The notes beneath the pieces are model-generated. The model did no database searches, had not been told where the DNA came from, and saw only the letters and a list, made by a program, of their open reading frames with translations. A stretch of 64,000 nucleotides of DNA from Microbacterium sp. Root61 (GTDB taxonomy: Bacteria > Actinomycetota > Actinomycetes > Actinomycetales > Microbacteriaceae). The stretch is taken from assembly GCF_001427525.1 (NCBI RefSeq), contig NZ_LMGU01000001.1:682001-746000 (forward strand), written 5' to 3'. Below are positions 8,538-17,308 of the stretch, piece by piece; position 1 is the stretch's first letter, and each line of letters starts with the position of its first letter. Position numbers and translations under genes: made by a program.

Positions 8538-9098
8538 ATGGTTTTCATTCATGACACGCGCCAGTCGCTGACGGCGGCCGTCGACCTCGTCAACACCCTT
8601 CCGGTGACGGCGAGCGACGGGGTCGATCGACTCGTATCGGTCCAGGACTTCGAGCGCTTCCTGAGCACCCACCCCTACACCGGGACGATCCGGCACGATG
8701 CCGCCGAGGTGACCGCGGTCCGCGGCATCCGCTCGCGTCTGCACCGCCTGTGGGAGGTCGACCGCGACGGCGCCGTCCCGCTGGTCAACGAGATGCTGCG
8801 CGACGGTCGCGCACTCCCCCAGCTCGTCATCCACGACGACTACGACTGGCACATCCATGCCGCCGTCGACGAGGCACCGCTGGCCACCCGCATCCTGGTG
8901 GAGACCGCGATGGCCGTCACCGAGGTCATCCGCTCCGACGAATACGCGCGGCTGCGCGTCTGCGATGCCGACGACTGCGGGTCGGTGTACATCGACTATT
9001 CGCGCAACGGCTCCAAGCGCTACTGCGACGAGGGGAACTGCGGCAATCGGATGAACGTCAACGCGTACCGGGCGAGGAAGGCGCGAGAAACCGCTTGA
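8538..9098 (+). CDS. CGNR zinc-finger, ABATE-type transcriptional regulator
   Basis: A 186-residue protein of the family with an N-terminal ABATE (stress-induced regulator) domain, beginning with the conserved DLVNTLPV-like segment, and a C-terminal treble-clef zinc finger with cysteines in RVCDADDCG and YCDEGNCGNRMNV, which gives the CGNR name. The finger is taken to bind DNA. The start is fixed by AGGAG five bases before the ATG; the longer frame from 8493 starts inside the operator. Divergent from the EamA transporter, its probable target. The final 41 bases overlap the convergent hydrolase gene. Confidence 0.88.
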   Translation: MVFIHDTRQSLTAAVDLVNTLPVTASDGVDRLVSVQDFERFLSTHPYTGTIRHDAAEVTAVRGIRSRLHRLWEVDRDGAVPLVNEMLRDGRALPQLVIHDDYDWHIHAAVDEAPLATRILVETAMAVTEVIRSDEYARLRVCDADDCGSVYIDYSRNGSKRYCDEGNCGNRMNVNAYRARKARETA

Positions 9099-9948
9099 TC
9101 GCGTCGGCCGCCGGTTCCGGCGTCTCGTAGTGGATGAGGTGCCCGACGTCCGGGATCTCGACGAGCTCGGCATCCGGGAACAGCTTCACCAGCGTGCGCT
9201 CGGCCTCGATCGGCGTGATGTCGTCCTTGACCGCGGCCACCATGAGCGTCGGCTGCGCGATCGTCGGCGCGAACTCGCGCACGTCGTGCGAGACCGAGGC
9301 CAGGAATGCGTCGTGCAGCACGTCGCGGTCGGCGAAGCGGGAGAAGTACGTGTCGTGCTGGTCGTGGATGAAGCGGCGCAGCTCGGCATCGTGGGTCTTG
9401 GCCATCGACGTGCTCATGACCCGCACCACGATCCCGCTGCGCAGCAGCGCGTCGCCGACCGGCTTGGGCAGCTTCTTGCCCGCCCAGTAGTAGAAGACCG
9501 CGAGACGGGTCAGGATGCCGCGGGGCCCTTCGAGCGCCGGCGCGCCGATCGGGTTCACCAGGATGAGACGAGGGGTCTCGAGGCCACCCGCGACGGCGGA
9601 GGAGGCGACGATCGAGCCGAACGAGTGGCCCAGGATGACGGCACCCGGAGCGACGGCGGGCGCGAACGCGCGCAGCCAGTCGCCGTACGCGTCCAGGTCG
9701 TGCGTGCGACCCGGCAGGGGCGGCGTCTCACCGAAGCCGGGCAGGTCGGGTGAGATGACGCGGAAGCCCTCGAGGTGCGCGATGACGGGCTCGAGACCGT
9801 GGTGCTCGCCGCGGAAGCCGTGCACTGCGAGGATCGTGGTCTCGGCATCCTCCGGGCCGTAGACCCAGTACGCAGTCGTGCCGCCCAGCACCTCGACCTC
9901 CCGTCGTTCGACGGGGATCCGGTCGAGGAGGTCGGCGTAGGGACTCAT
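9058..9948 (-). CDS. Alpha/beta-fold hydrolase
   Basis: A 296-residue cytosolic hydrolase. The nucleophile elbow GHSFGS supplies the serine, an oxyanion HG motif is seen in AVHGFRG, an acid residue lies near VAAVKDDITP, and the catalytic histidine in IPDVGHLIHYE. Substrate unknown (ester, epoxide or lactone are all possible). I prefer the ATG giving MSPYADLL because the AGGTG is 8 bases away; the GTG nine bases upstream touches it. The gene shares 41 bases with the end of the CGNR gene on the other strand. Confidence 0.87.
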   Translation of the reverse strand: MSPYADLLDRIPVERREVEVLGGTTAYWVYGPEDAETTILAVHGFRGEHHGLEPVIAHLEGFRVISPDLPGFGETPPLPGRTHDLDAYGDWLRAFAPAVAPGAVILGHSFGSIVASSAVAGGLETPRLILVNPIGAPALEGPRGILTRLAVFYYWAGKKLPKPVGDALLRSGIVVRVMSTSMAKTHDAELRRFIHDQHDTYFSRFADRDVLHDAFLASVSHDVREFAPTIAQPTLMVAAVKDDITPIEAERTLVKLFPDAELVEIPDVGHLIHYETPEPAADAIKRFLAPSSPGTR

Positions 9949-10043
9949 GACGGGCACACCTGAAGTCTACGAGTCCGCACCTGCGCATCGACCGCATACC
10001 GCTCGCCGCGGAGCGCCTCGATGGGGATGTCGGCGGCAGCGCA

Positions 10044-10049
10044 TACCGT
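10044..10049 (+). promoter_or_regulatory. -10 element (TACCGT) of the DEDDh exonuclease gene
   Basis: Seven bases separate TACCGT from the ATG at 10057; there is no Shine-Dalgarno, consistent with a leaderless message. Confidence 0.45.
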
Positions 10050-10056
10050 GATCGGC

Positions 10057-10788
10057 ATGGATCAGTGGCAGGCCGAGCCGCTCCCTCTGTTCGAGACTCC
10101 GGACTGGGTGCGCGTCGTGGGAGTGTTCGACCTCGAGACGACGGGCATCGACGTCACGACCGATCGCATCGTCACCGCGCACGTCGGCGTGCTGGATGCC
10201 TCGGGCACTGTGATCCAGGCGAAGGACTGGCTCGCCGATCCCGGCGTGCCCATCCCCGAGGGCGCCTCCGCCATCCATGGCATCTCGACCGAGCACGCCC
10301 GCGACCACGGCCGCCCGGCTGTCGAGGTCGTCGACGAGGTGGTCGGGGCGTTGCGCGCCCTGCTGGACGCCGGTATCCCGGTCGTCGCGTACAACGCGCC
10401 GTACGACTTCTCGCTGCTCAAGTACGAGGCGCTGCGCCACGGCATCGCGCCGATCACCGACCCGTCGCCCGTGATCGACCCGCTCGTCGTCGACAAGGCG
10501 TACGACCGCTGGCGTCGCGGCAAGCGCACCCTCGAAGTCGTCGCCGCGCACTACGCGGTGCGGTTGGACGGTGCGCACGAGGCATCCGCCGACGCGATCG
10601 CGGCCGGCCGCGTGGCTCAGGCGCTCGCGGCGCGGTTCGCCCCGTGGCTGCCGCCCTCGATCGAAGAGCTGCACACGCAACAGATCGCGTGGGCGCGCAC
10701 CCAGGCTGCGAGCCTGACGGAGTACTTCATCCAGATCGGTCGCATCGAACCGGACGACGAACTCGACGGCAGCTGGCCGATCCGCTGA
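10057..10788 (+). CDS. DnaQ-like DEDDh 3'-5' exonuclease
   Basis: A 243-residue exonuclease of the DnaQ/epsilon fold. Exo I is FDLETTGID (Asp25, Glu27), Exo II is YNAPYDFSLL and Exo III is the HEASADAIA segment, giving the DEDDh set of metal-binding residues. It resembles stand-alone actinobacterial DNA polymerase III epsilon-like or RNase T-like nucleases; which nucleic acid it trims is not clear. It is divergent from the hydrolase and convergent with ffh (18 bases apart). Confidence 0.9.
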   Translation: MDQWQAEPLPLFETPDWVRVVGVFDLETTGIDVTTDRIVTAHVGVLDASGTVIQAKDWLADPGVPIPEGASAIHGISTEHARDHGRPAVEVVDEVVGALRALLDAGIPVVAYNAPYDFSLLKYEALRHGIAPITDPSPVIDPLVVDKAYDRWRRGKRTLEVVAAHYAVRLDGAHEASADAIAAGRVAQALAARFAPWLPPSIEELHTQQIAWARTQAASLTEYFIQIGRIEPDDELDGSWPIR

Positions 10789-10806
10789 CGCGGCCGGCCC
10801 GCGGGC

Positions 10807-12369
10807 TCAGCCCTTGCCGAGCAGCTTCTGGAGCTCGGCCAGGTCGGCCTCGGTCGGTGCCTTCGCGCCGCCGCCACCGAGTCCGAAACCGGATCCGGTC
10901 GGCGCTGCGGGAGCAGCCTCGACGGCACCGGCCGCTTCGGCAGCACGCTTGGCCGGGTTGCCCGACCGCGAGGCGGGGCGGCCCTTGGGCTGCTTGCCGC
11001 GCTTGGCTGACGCACCGGGACGCGCACCGGGCATCGGCCCCATGCCGGGGATGTTGGGCACACCGCCGCGCGCGACGGTCTTCATCATCTTCGCGGCCTG
11101 CTCGAAACGGTTCACCAGAGCGTTGACGTCGGTCACCGTCATCCCGGAGCCTCGTGCGATGCGCAGGCGGCGTGAGCCGTTGAGGACCTTGGGGTTGCGG
11201 CGCTCGGCGAGCGTCATCGAGCGGATGATCGCCTCGGTGCGGTCGATCTCCTTCTCGTCGAAGTCCTCGAGCTGCTGCTTCATCTGGCCCATGCCCGGCA
11301 ACATGCCGAGCATCTTCTTCATCGAGCCCATCTTCTTCATCTGCTGCATCTGCTCGAGGAAGTCCTCGAGAGTGAAGCTGTCGGTCGCGAGCTTCTCGGC
11401 GACCTTCATGGCCTCGGCCTCGTCGAACGCGCTCTGCGCCTGCTCGATGAGGGTCATGATGTCACCGAGGTCGAGGATCCTCGAGGCCATGCGGTCCGGG
11501 TGGAACGGCTCGAGGTCGTCGAGGCCCTCACCTGTGGACGCGAAGATGATCGGGCGACCCGTCACCGACGCCACGGACAGCGCGGCACCACCGCGCGCGT
11601 CACCGTCGAGCTTGGAGAGCACGACGCCGGTGAAATCCACGCCCTCCTGGAAGGCCTTGGCCGTGTTGACGGCATCCTGACCGATCATCGCGTCGATGAC
11701 GAAGAGCACCTCGTCGGGATCGACGGCCTTGCGGATGTCGGAGGCCTGCTTCATCAGCTCGGCGTCGACGCCGAGGCGACCGGCGGTGTCGATGATGACG
11801 ACGTCGTGCTGCTGGCGACGGGCGGTCTCGACGCCGTCACGGGCGACCTTCACCGGGTCTCCGACGCCGTTGCCGGGCTGGGGTGCGTAGATCGCGGCAC
11901 CGGCCTGCTGGGCGACGACCTGCAGCTGGTTGACGGCGTTGGGGCGCTGGAGGTCGGCGGCGACCAGGAGCGGTGTGTGGCCCTCCTTCTCGAGCATCTT
12001 CGCGAGCTTTCCCGCGAAGGTCGTCTTGCCGGAGCCCTGCAGGCCGGCGAGCATGATGACGGTCGGCGCGGTCTTGGCGAACTGCAGGCGACGCTGCTGC
12101 CCTCCGAGGATCGCGACGAGCTCCTCGTTGACGATCTGCACGACCTGCTGGGCGGGGTTGAGCGCCCGGTTCACCTCATCGCCGAGGGCGCGCTCGCGCA
12201 CCTTCGCCGTGAACTCCTTGACGACCGGCAGGGCGACGTCGGCGTCGAGCAGGGCGCGACGAATCTCGCGCACCGTCCCGTCGACGTCTGCGGGCGTCAG
12301 CTGCCCCTTCTTGCGAAGGTTGCGGAAAGTCTCGGTAAGCCGATCGGAGAGCGTGCCAAAAGTCGCCAT
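10807..12369 (-). CDS. ffh: Signal recognition particle protein Ffh
   Basis: The 520-residue SRP54 homologue binds signal sequences of membrane proteins at the ribosome and docks with FtsY. The N domain is followed by the GTPase G domain with GLQGSGKTTFAGK, DTAGRLG and SKLDGDARGG, and a methionine-rich M domain (MQQMKKMGSMKKMLGMLPGM) that binds the signal peptide and 4.5S RNA. The C-terminus carries a Lys/Arg then Ala/Gly-rich extension common in actinobacteria. Its partner ftsY is 8 kb away on the same strand, beyond an accessory block. Confidence 0.97.
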   Translation of the reverse strand: MATFGTLSDRLTETFRNLRKKGQLTPADVDGTVREIRRALLDADVALPVVKEFTAKVRERALGDEVNRALNPAQQVVQIVNEELVAILGGQQRRLQFAKTAPTVIMLAGLQGSGKTTFAGKLAKMLEKEGHTPLLVAADLQRPNAVNQLQVVAQQAGAAIYAPQPGNGVGDPVKVARDGVETARRQQHDVVIIDTAGRLGVDAELMKQASDIRKAVDPDEVLFVIDAMIGQDAVNTAKAFQEGVDFTGVVLSKLDGDARGGAALSVASVTGRPIIFASTGEGLDDLEPFHPDRMASRILDLGDIMTLIEQAQSAFDEAEAMKVAEKLATDSFTLEDFLEQMQQMKKMGSMKKMLGMLPGMGQMKQQLEDFDEKEIDRTEAIIRSMTLAERRNPKVLNGSRRLRIARGSGMTVTDVNALVNRFEQAAKMMKTVARGGVPNIPGMGPMPGARPGASAKRGKQPKGRPASRSGNPAKRAAEAAGAVEAAPAAPTGSGFGLGGGGAKAPTEADLAELQKLLGKG

Positions 12370-12429
12370 GATGGGGCCAATTCTATCCGAGCGGATGCGG
12401 CATCCCGCGCTACGCCGAATCCTCTGGGG

Positions 12430-12930
12430 TCACGGCGTCGACGCGGTCGCACCGAGGGCGACGCGCAGCTCTTCCTTCGCCCTCGCGTAGCGGCCGCGCG
12501 CGGTGGACGCCGGGATGCCGAGCAGTTCCGCCGCATCGACGAGCGAGAGCCGCTCCCAGTGCACCAGGCGCACGAGCTCCGCGAGATCCGGGTCGAGCCG
12601 GGCGATGGCGTCGCGCACCTCGAGCCCCTCGTCAGAGCCCGGGGCCGCGGCATCCGCATCGACATGCCCGCGGATGCGGTCGGCCAGCGCCCACCGTCGG
12701 CGCTCACCGCGCGCGTGGTTGAGGAGCGTCCCCCGCGCGATGCCGAAGAGCCACATGCGCGCGCGCTCGGGCTCGGTCGGCACCTCGCCGGCGCGGCGCC
12801 AGGCCACGATCATGGTCTCGCCGAGCAAGTCGGGTGCGTCGACCGGTCCGACCCGTCGCTGCAGGTAGGCGAGGAGATCGGTGGATGACGCGGCCAGCGC
12901 CGCCTCGAGGGCCGCGTGGGAGCGGGTCAT
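12430..12930 (-). CDS. ECF-type RNA polymerase sigma factor
   Basis: A 166-residue sigma factor with region 2 (DAPDLLGETMIVAWRRA, then WLFGIARGTLLNHAR) and region 4 (LVRLVHWERLSLVDAAELLG, about residues 112-150). It has no extra domain. The ATG overlaps the stop of the upstream membrane-protein gene by 4 bases (ATGA), so the two are co-translated, and the membrane protein is the probable anti-sigma. Usually the sigma gene comes first in such pairs; here it is second. Target promoters are unknown. Confidence 0.9.
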   Translation of the reverse strand: MTRSHAALEAALAASSTDLLAYLQRRVGPVDAPDLLGETMIVAWRRAGEVPTEPERARMWLFGIARGTLLNHARGERRRWALADRIRGHVDADAAAPGSDEGLEVRDAIARLDPDLAELVRLVHWERLSLVDAAELLGIPASTARGRYARAKEELRVALGATASTP

Positions 12931-13568
12931 CGCTCGCACTGCATCTGGATCGCGAACGCCCACCACCCGGTGTCGATCGTCGCGGCATGCGCGGCGATCG
13001 CCTCGTTCACCGCGCGGTCGACGGCCTGCGCATACTCATCGTCCGGCGTCGGCCCCTCGGCGGTGCGCGGCACGACGTCCAGCGGTCCCTCCGGCGTCAG
13101 CACGACCATGAGCTCGGGGTCGGGCTCGCTCCGCAGCGTCGCGAGGACGCCGTCGACATCCGCGATCGCGAGCACGTCCGTCGCAGCCAACCAGGACCGC
13201 AGTTGCGCGACCGATTCAGGCGAAGCGCCGTCCGCGCCGAGGGACGCGTTGTCCGTGAGTACCCGCGCCTCGCAGGCGCGCCCGCTGGGCAGCGTGTACG
13301 CGTAGGCCACGTCCGGGTCCTGCGCCCACGGCAGCCACGCGAAGCCGCCCGCCGCGACGGCGGCTCCCGCGCCTCCGAGCATCGCCAGGGCGAGCCCGGC
13401 GCCGATCGCGATCCGGGACACGCGCCGGCGCGTCGGGGGCGCCGTCCGCGTGACTTCCGCCTCGGCATCCCGCATCATCGCAGCGAGGTCCGCGTGCAGT
13501 GCCGGTGTCGGGGCGACCGACGTCGGAGCGGATCGGTGCAGCTGGTCGTCGAGCGCGTCGGGGTTCAT
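12927..13568 (-). CDS. Single-pass membrane protein, putative ECF partner
   Basis: A 213-residue protein with a cytosolic N-terminus of about 50 residues, one membrane helix at about 51-76 and an outer domain with two cysteines (RACEARVL and the C-terminal MQCER). No HxxxCxxC zinc anti-sigma motif is present in the cytosolic part, so it is not a classical ZAS anti-sigma. GGAGG stands 5 bases before the ATG. Its stop overlaps the sigma start, which suggests a role as signal-sensing partner. I do not recognise the outer domain. Confidence 0.8.
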   Translation of the reverse strand: MNPDALDDQLHRSAPTSVAPTPALHADLAAMMRDAEAEVTRTAPPTRRRVSRIAIGAGLALAMLGGAGAAVAAGGFAWLPWAQDPDVAYAYTLPSGRACEARVLTDNASLGADGASPESVAQLRSWLAATDVLAIADVDGVLATLRSEPDPELMVVLTPEGPLDVVPRTAEGPTPDDEYAQAVDRAVNEAIAAHAATIDTGWWAFAIQMQCER

Positions 13569-13631
13569 GGTGCCTCCATCGTCAGGTGTGCGTCACCCTG
13601 TACCTGTCCGGCATCCGGCGAATCGTCCGCG

Positions 13632-14600
13632 TCAGGCTGGACCGAGTTCCTGGAACACCGTCAGCTGCACGTTGGCGGGCGCCCGCAGCCGCGCATTGAG
13701 CGACCGCCACGGCGTCTCGCGGGCGGATGCCTCGACCACCGCTCCCCCGTCGGCGAGGCGCTCGACCGTGCCGAGGGTGTCGTCCACCTCGATGGCCAGC
13801 CGGATGGGTTCGCTGGCGACGCCGTCGGTCTCGACCGTGTCGATGAAGCGCACCTGGGCGGAGTTCGCGAGCTCGAGGGTTGCGCGTCCGGCGTCGAGGA
13901 TGACCACGCGCGCACCGCCATCCGCCTCGAACGCATCGGCCTGCGGCATCCCGAGCGTGTCGCGATAGAAGGTCAGCGCGCCCTCGAAATCCTCGGCGTG
14001 CACCACGACGCGCAGCTGTCGGACGTTGCCGCCACCTGTCACGGAGGCGAGCGCGCGGCCGAGCATGTCCGCCAGGGATGTGCGGCCGGGCCCGGCGAGA
14101 GCCCAGTGCTCGATCGCCGCCATCAGGGCGCCCGCGTAGGCCGACGCGGACACATCGGCGCGGAAGGCATCGACGCCGACTGCGCGGAAGCGGCCCGCGA
14201 TCATGCGCCCCAGGCGGGCGCGGCGAAGCGCCGTCTCACGCTCCAGTTCATCCTCGATCCCCATGGCCGGAGCGTTCGCGAGGGCCAGCGCCAGCACATC
14301 CGGAGCGAAGCCGGCGACGAGGTGACCGAGCGTCTGGCGGACGGCCGCGTCGGCGTGCCCGGGCGCCGTGCGCAGTCCGGCCTCGGCATCCGCGATCCGT
14401 TCGTCCAGGCCCGCCCAGAGGATGTCGCCCTTGGAGGCGAAGTAGTTGAAGAAGCTGGACCGGCTCACTCCGGCGCGCGTGGTGATGTCCACGATCGAGG
14501 TCGCGTCGTACCCGCGCTCGAGGAACAGCTCGCAGGCGGCTTCAGCGAGGACTTCGCGCGACGAGGCGCGGGGGCGTCCGGAACGCGGCGTTGTCGTCAT
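13632..14600 (-). CDS. TetR-family regulator fused to a VOC (glyoxalase-like) domain
   Basis: One uninterrupted 322-residue frame. Residues 1-65 are a TetR helix-turn-helix (DITTRAGVSRSSFFNYFASK), residues 66-185 the TetR ligand/dimer domain, then a Gly-rich joint (TGGGN, 188-192) and a complete VOC domain from about 193 (RVVVHAEDFEGALTFYRDTLG) to the end. Most TetR proteins end near residue 200, so the VOC domain is an addition. It may bind a small molecule for the regulator or retain enzymatic or sequestering activity. Divergent from a membrane-protein gene, with repeated CCGGGAA boxes between. A frameshift artefact is not needed to explain the joint. Confidence 0.85.
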   Translation of the reverse strand: MTTTPRSGRPRASSREVLAEAACELFLERGYDATSIVDITTRAGVSRSSFFNYFASKGDILWAGLDERIADAEAGLRTAPGHADAAVRQTLGHLVAGFAPDVLALALANAPAMGIEDELERETALRRARLGRMIAGRFRAVGVDAFRADVSASAYAGALMAAIEHWALAGPGRTSLADMLGRALASVTGGGNVRQLRVVVHAEDFEGALTFYRDTLGMPQADAFEADGGARVVILDAGRATLELANSAQVRFIDTVETDGVASEPIRLAIEVDDTLGTVERLADGGAVVEASARETPWRSLNARLRAPANVQLTVFQELGPA

Positions 14601-14627
14601 GCCCCCAGGCTATGGCCGACCGGGGAG

Positions 14628-14679
14628 CCGGGAGAAAGCTCCCGGGAATCCGGGAACGGATGCCGTGGCCGCCCGGGAA
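14628..14679. promoter_or_regulatory. Cluster of CCGGGA(A/G) boxes, candidate TetR-VOC operator
   Basis: CCGGGAG (14628-14634) pairs with CTCCCGG (14639-14645) as a 7-bp inverted repeat with a 4-base spacer. Further copies CCGGGAA start at 14642, 14650 and 14673. They fill the 123-base gap between the divergent TetR-VOC and membrane-protein genes. Operator function is inferred from placement. Confidence 0.5.
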
Positions 14680-14723
14680 CGTCCTCCGCTGGAATCGGGG
14701 CACCACCTGGAGAAGGAGCCGTC

Positions 14724-15449
14724 ATGTCCGTCGAATCCACCGAAGCTGCCGCAGCCCGCCGCGAAGTCACGCCACCGATCGAAGACCCGCGGCGCTCGTT
14801 CCGTATCGCGGGGCGTGCCGCGCTCGTCGCCGCGATCGCCTGGCTGGTCGAGCCGATCGCCTTCGCGGCGACCCTGCTCAACCCCGCCAACATGAATCCC
14901 GACCAGACGTTGGCCGAGTTCCGCGCCGCGAATCCGTACGGCATCGCGATCGGACTGGGCCTGGCCGTGCTCGGTGTCGCGATCGGCATCGCGGTCCTCG
15001 CGAGCGGACGCGCTCGCGCCACACGCGAATCAGCGACGTACCCCGTGCTCGTCGGGCAGGGACTGGGGTTCCTCGCGGCGGGCGCCCTGATCATCGCCGG
15101 AGCGATCGACCTGACCCTCGGCAGCCTGGCCGGGTCGGCGCTCACCGCGATTCCCGAGGTGCCCGAGAACGCGCGCTGGCTCGCCAACCAGGCGATCATG
15201 ATCACGCACGAGGGTATGCGGCTCACGGCGTGTCTCGGCATCGCCGCCTGGTTCGTGATCCTGGCCGTCACCGGGCGACGCGCGGGGCTGATCGGCCGCA
15301 GCATGCCGACGACACTGTGGATCGCCGCCATCCTGATCGCGGTGCCGGCCGCCGTCACCGGGCTGCTGACCGGGATGAACATCATCCTCCTCGGTCTGAT
15401 CCCGCTCGCGGTGGCCTGGCTCCGTCGCGGCCGGCGCCGGAGCGAGTGA
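14724..15449 (+). CDS. Integral membrane protein of unknown function
   Basis: A 241-residue protein with about six hydrophobic helices and a cytosolic N-terminal tail of roughly 30 residues; the C-terminus is basic (RRGRRRSE). The layout resembles DUF4386-type membrane proteins, but I cannot assign the family firmly. AAGGAG is spaced 6 bases before the ATG. Divergent from the TetR-VOC regulator, which probably represses it, so its role may concern tolerance to the ligand that regulator senses. The two-component genes follow 38 bases downstream. Confidence 0.85.
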   Translation: MSVESTEAAAARREVTPPIEDPRRSFRIAGRAALVAAIAWLVEPIAFAATLLNPANMNPDQTLAEFRAANPYGIAIGLGLAVLGVAIGIAVLASGRARATRESATYPVLVGQGLGFLAAGALIIAGAIDLTLGSLAGSALTAIPEVPENARWLANQAIMITHEGMRLTACLGIAAWFVILAVTGRRAGLIGRSMPTTLWIAAILIAVPAAVTGLLTGMNIILLGLIPLAVAWLRRGRRRSE

Positions 15450-15475
15450 GGCTATCGGCCCGTTGATCCAGTCGG

Positions 15476-15481
15476 GATACT
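15476..15481 (+). promoter_or_regulatory. -10 element (GATACT) of the histidine kinase gene
   Basis: GATACT ends 6 bases before the ATG at 15488 and no Shine-Dalgarno is seen, so the kinase may have its own leaderless start rather than depend on the gene before it. Confidence 0.4.
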
Positions 15482-15487
15482 CATCCC

Positions 15488-17308
15488 ATGGACCACACGC
15501 TGCTGCTGGCGTCCCAGCTGATCGTGATGGCGGTCAGCTGGGGCACCGCCACGTGTCTCGTCGTGGCGTTCGTCCGTCGCCGGGACGTGCGCGCGGCGTG
15601 GGTTCCCGTCGTGGCCACGCTGGGACTGCTCGTATCCACGGGCTTCATCGCGACAGCGGCGAGCACGCCGATGGCCGCGGCCTGGTTCGTATGCTTCCCG
15701 GTCCTGTGCTTCACGTATCCGGACGGACGCCTGCGACCACGGTGGACCATCATCCCGCTCGCTGTCTCGGTGATCGGCACAGCGGCGTACATCGCCACCG
15801 ATTCACAGATCACGGATGCCGCGTGGTGGCCGTTCGCGGCCGGTGCGCAGACGCTGCTCGGCGTCGGCGTGCTGATCTATCGCTATTCGCGGCGCTTGTC
15901 CGCCGATGATCGGATGCGACTGCGCTGGCCCCTGCTGGCGGTCATCGTCGAGGTCAGCATCTTCGCCGTCATCATGCTCGCCGAGGGCGGCACAGTGGCC
16001 GAGCACGGCCCGCTCTCGGTGGCCGCGGCGAACCTCGCCGGCCTCTGGATCGGTCCGGGATTCGCAATCGGCCTGGCCTGGCCGCGGCTGCTCAACGTCG
16101 ACCGGGCGCTCCGGGGCGTGCTCGTGGTGGTCTTCACCGCGATCCCGCTGGCGGCCGCGTGTGCCGTGGTCATCGCCCTCTCAAGCGACTTGGGCGCCTC
16201 CGCCGCGTGGCTCACGGCTCTGGCCGTGGCGATCCTCGCCGTCCCGCTCACCCGGCTCTCCGCGCACGCCGCAGATCGGCTCGTGTTCCGACGCCGGGCC
16301 GATCCGCTCAGCTCGTTGCGCGAGCTGGGTGCGCGCCTGGATGCTCAGCTCGACCTGACCGCTGTGCCCCACACGCTGGTCGCCCTCATCCACGAAGCGC
16401 TCGGCTTCGAGGAGGTCGTGCTGCGGGGTCCCGGCGAGGTGGAGGTCCGGGTCGGTGAGCCGAATGCCTCCGCGACGACGGAATTCCCGGTGATGTACCG
16501 CGGCGAGCGGCTCGCGGTGCTGGTGGTCTCGCCCCGGCGGACCGAGCTCACCCTCACCGCACACGATGCCGCCGTCGTCGACGAACTGGTGCGCCAGTCG
16601 GCACCGGCCCTGCACGGGGTGCGCACCTTCGCGGAGCTTGTCGATGCGCGTGAACATCTGCAGCGGCTGCGCCAGTCGGAGCGGGCGCGGATGCGGCGCG
16701 ACCTGCACGACGATCTGGCGCCCACGCTGGCGGGGCTGGGACTCAGCGCCACCGCCATCGCAGCGCTCACGGCCGATCGTCCGGCTGTGGCCCGCCTCGC
16801 CGAGACGCTGCGCGAAGACGCCGGAGCCGCGCTGGCGCAGGTGCGCGAACTGACCCACGATCTCCGGCCCGAGGCGCTAGACCAGGACGGACTCCTGATC
16901 ACGCTGCAGCGACGACTGGTTCGAGACGGAACCGCGGGGCCGCAGGTCCGCGTCACCGGTCCGGAGGGCGAGTTCCACCTCGATCCCCGCGTCGAGGTCG
17001 CGGCACTGCGGATCGCACAGGAGGCGGTCTCCAACGCCCGCCGCCATGCGGAGGCGGCACAGATCGCCGTGCGCGTCGGCCTGGATCCGACGTCCCTCCT
17101 CGTCGAGGTCCGCGACGACGGCGTCGGGCTCGCCGAGAACCGCACCGCGGGCCTCGGTCTGGAGTCCATGCGACAGCGCGCCCGCGAACTCGGCGGCGCG
17201 ACCGTCATCTCGCCCGCCCTCGGGGGCGGCACAGTCGTCCGCGCCAGACTCCCCCTCGAACCGGTACCCGCGCCCGATGCCGGCGACCTGACCCCACGGA
17301 GCGCCTGA
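15488..17308 (+). CDS. NarL-type sensor histidine kinase
   Basis: A 606-residue membrane kinase. The N-terminal half has about eight hydrophobic segments, followed by a GAF-like domain (about 265-385), the HisKA_3 dimerisation domain with the phospho-acceptor in RRDLHDDLAPT (His407) and an HATPase domain with QEAVSNARRHAE and DDGVGL. The ATP lid GLGLESMRQRA is intact. Its stop overlaps the ATG of the response regulator. The signal is unknown; the many helices suggest sensing within the membrane, as in LiaS/DesK-like kinases. Confidence 0.92.
   Translation: MDHTLLLASQLIVMAVSWGTATCLVVAFVRRRDVRAAWVPVVATLGLLVSTGFIATAASTPMAAAWFVCFPVLCFTYPDGRLRPRWTIIPLAVSVIGTAAYIATDSQITDAAWWPFAAGAQTLLGVGVLIYRYSRRLSADDRMRLRWPLLAVIVEVSIFAVIMLAEGGTVAEHGPLSVAAANLAGLWIGPGFAIGLAWPRLLNVDRALRGVLVVVFTAIPLAAACAVVIALSSDLGASAAWLTALAVAILAVPLTRLSAHAADRLVFRRRADPLSSLRELGARLDAQLDLTAVPHTLVALIHEALGFEEVVLRGPGEVEVRVGEPNASATTEFPVMYRGERLAVLVVSPRRTELTLTAHDAAVVDELVRQSAPALHGVRTFAELVDAREHLQRLRQSERARMRRDLHDDLAPTLAGLGLSATAIAALTADRPAVARLAETLREDAGAALAQVRELTHDLRPEALDQDGLLITLQRRLVRDGTAGPQVRVTGPEGEFHLDPRVEVAALRIAQEAVSNARRHAEAAQIAVRVGLDPTSLLVEVRDDGVGLAENRTAGLGLESMRQRARELGGATVISPALGGGTVVRARLPLEPVPAPDAGDLTPRSA

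Noticed and set aside
12931..12966. Earlier start for the ECF sigma factor (MVGVRDPDAVRA)
   Set aside because: It would extend into the membrane-protein gene; the ATG at 12930 gives the usual ATGA coupling and a normal N-terminus.
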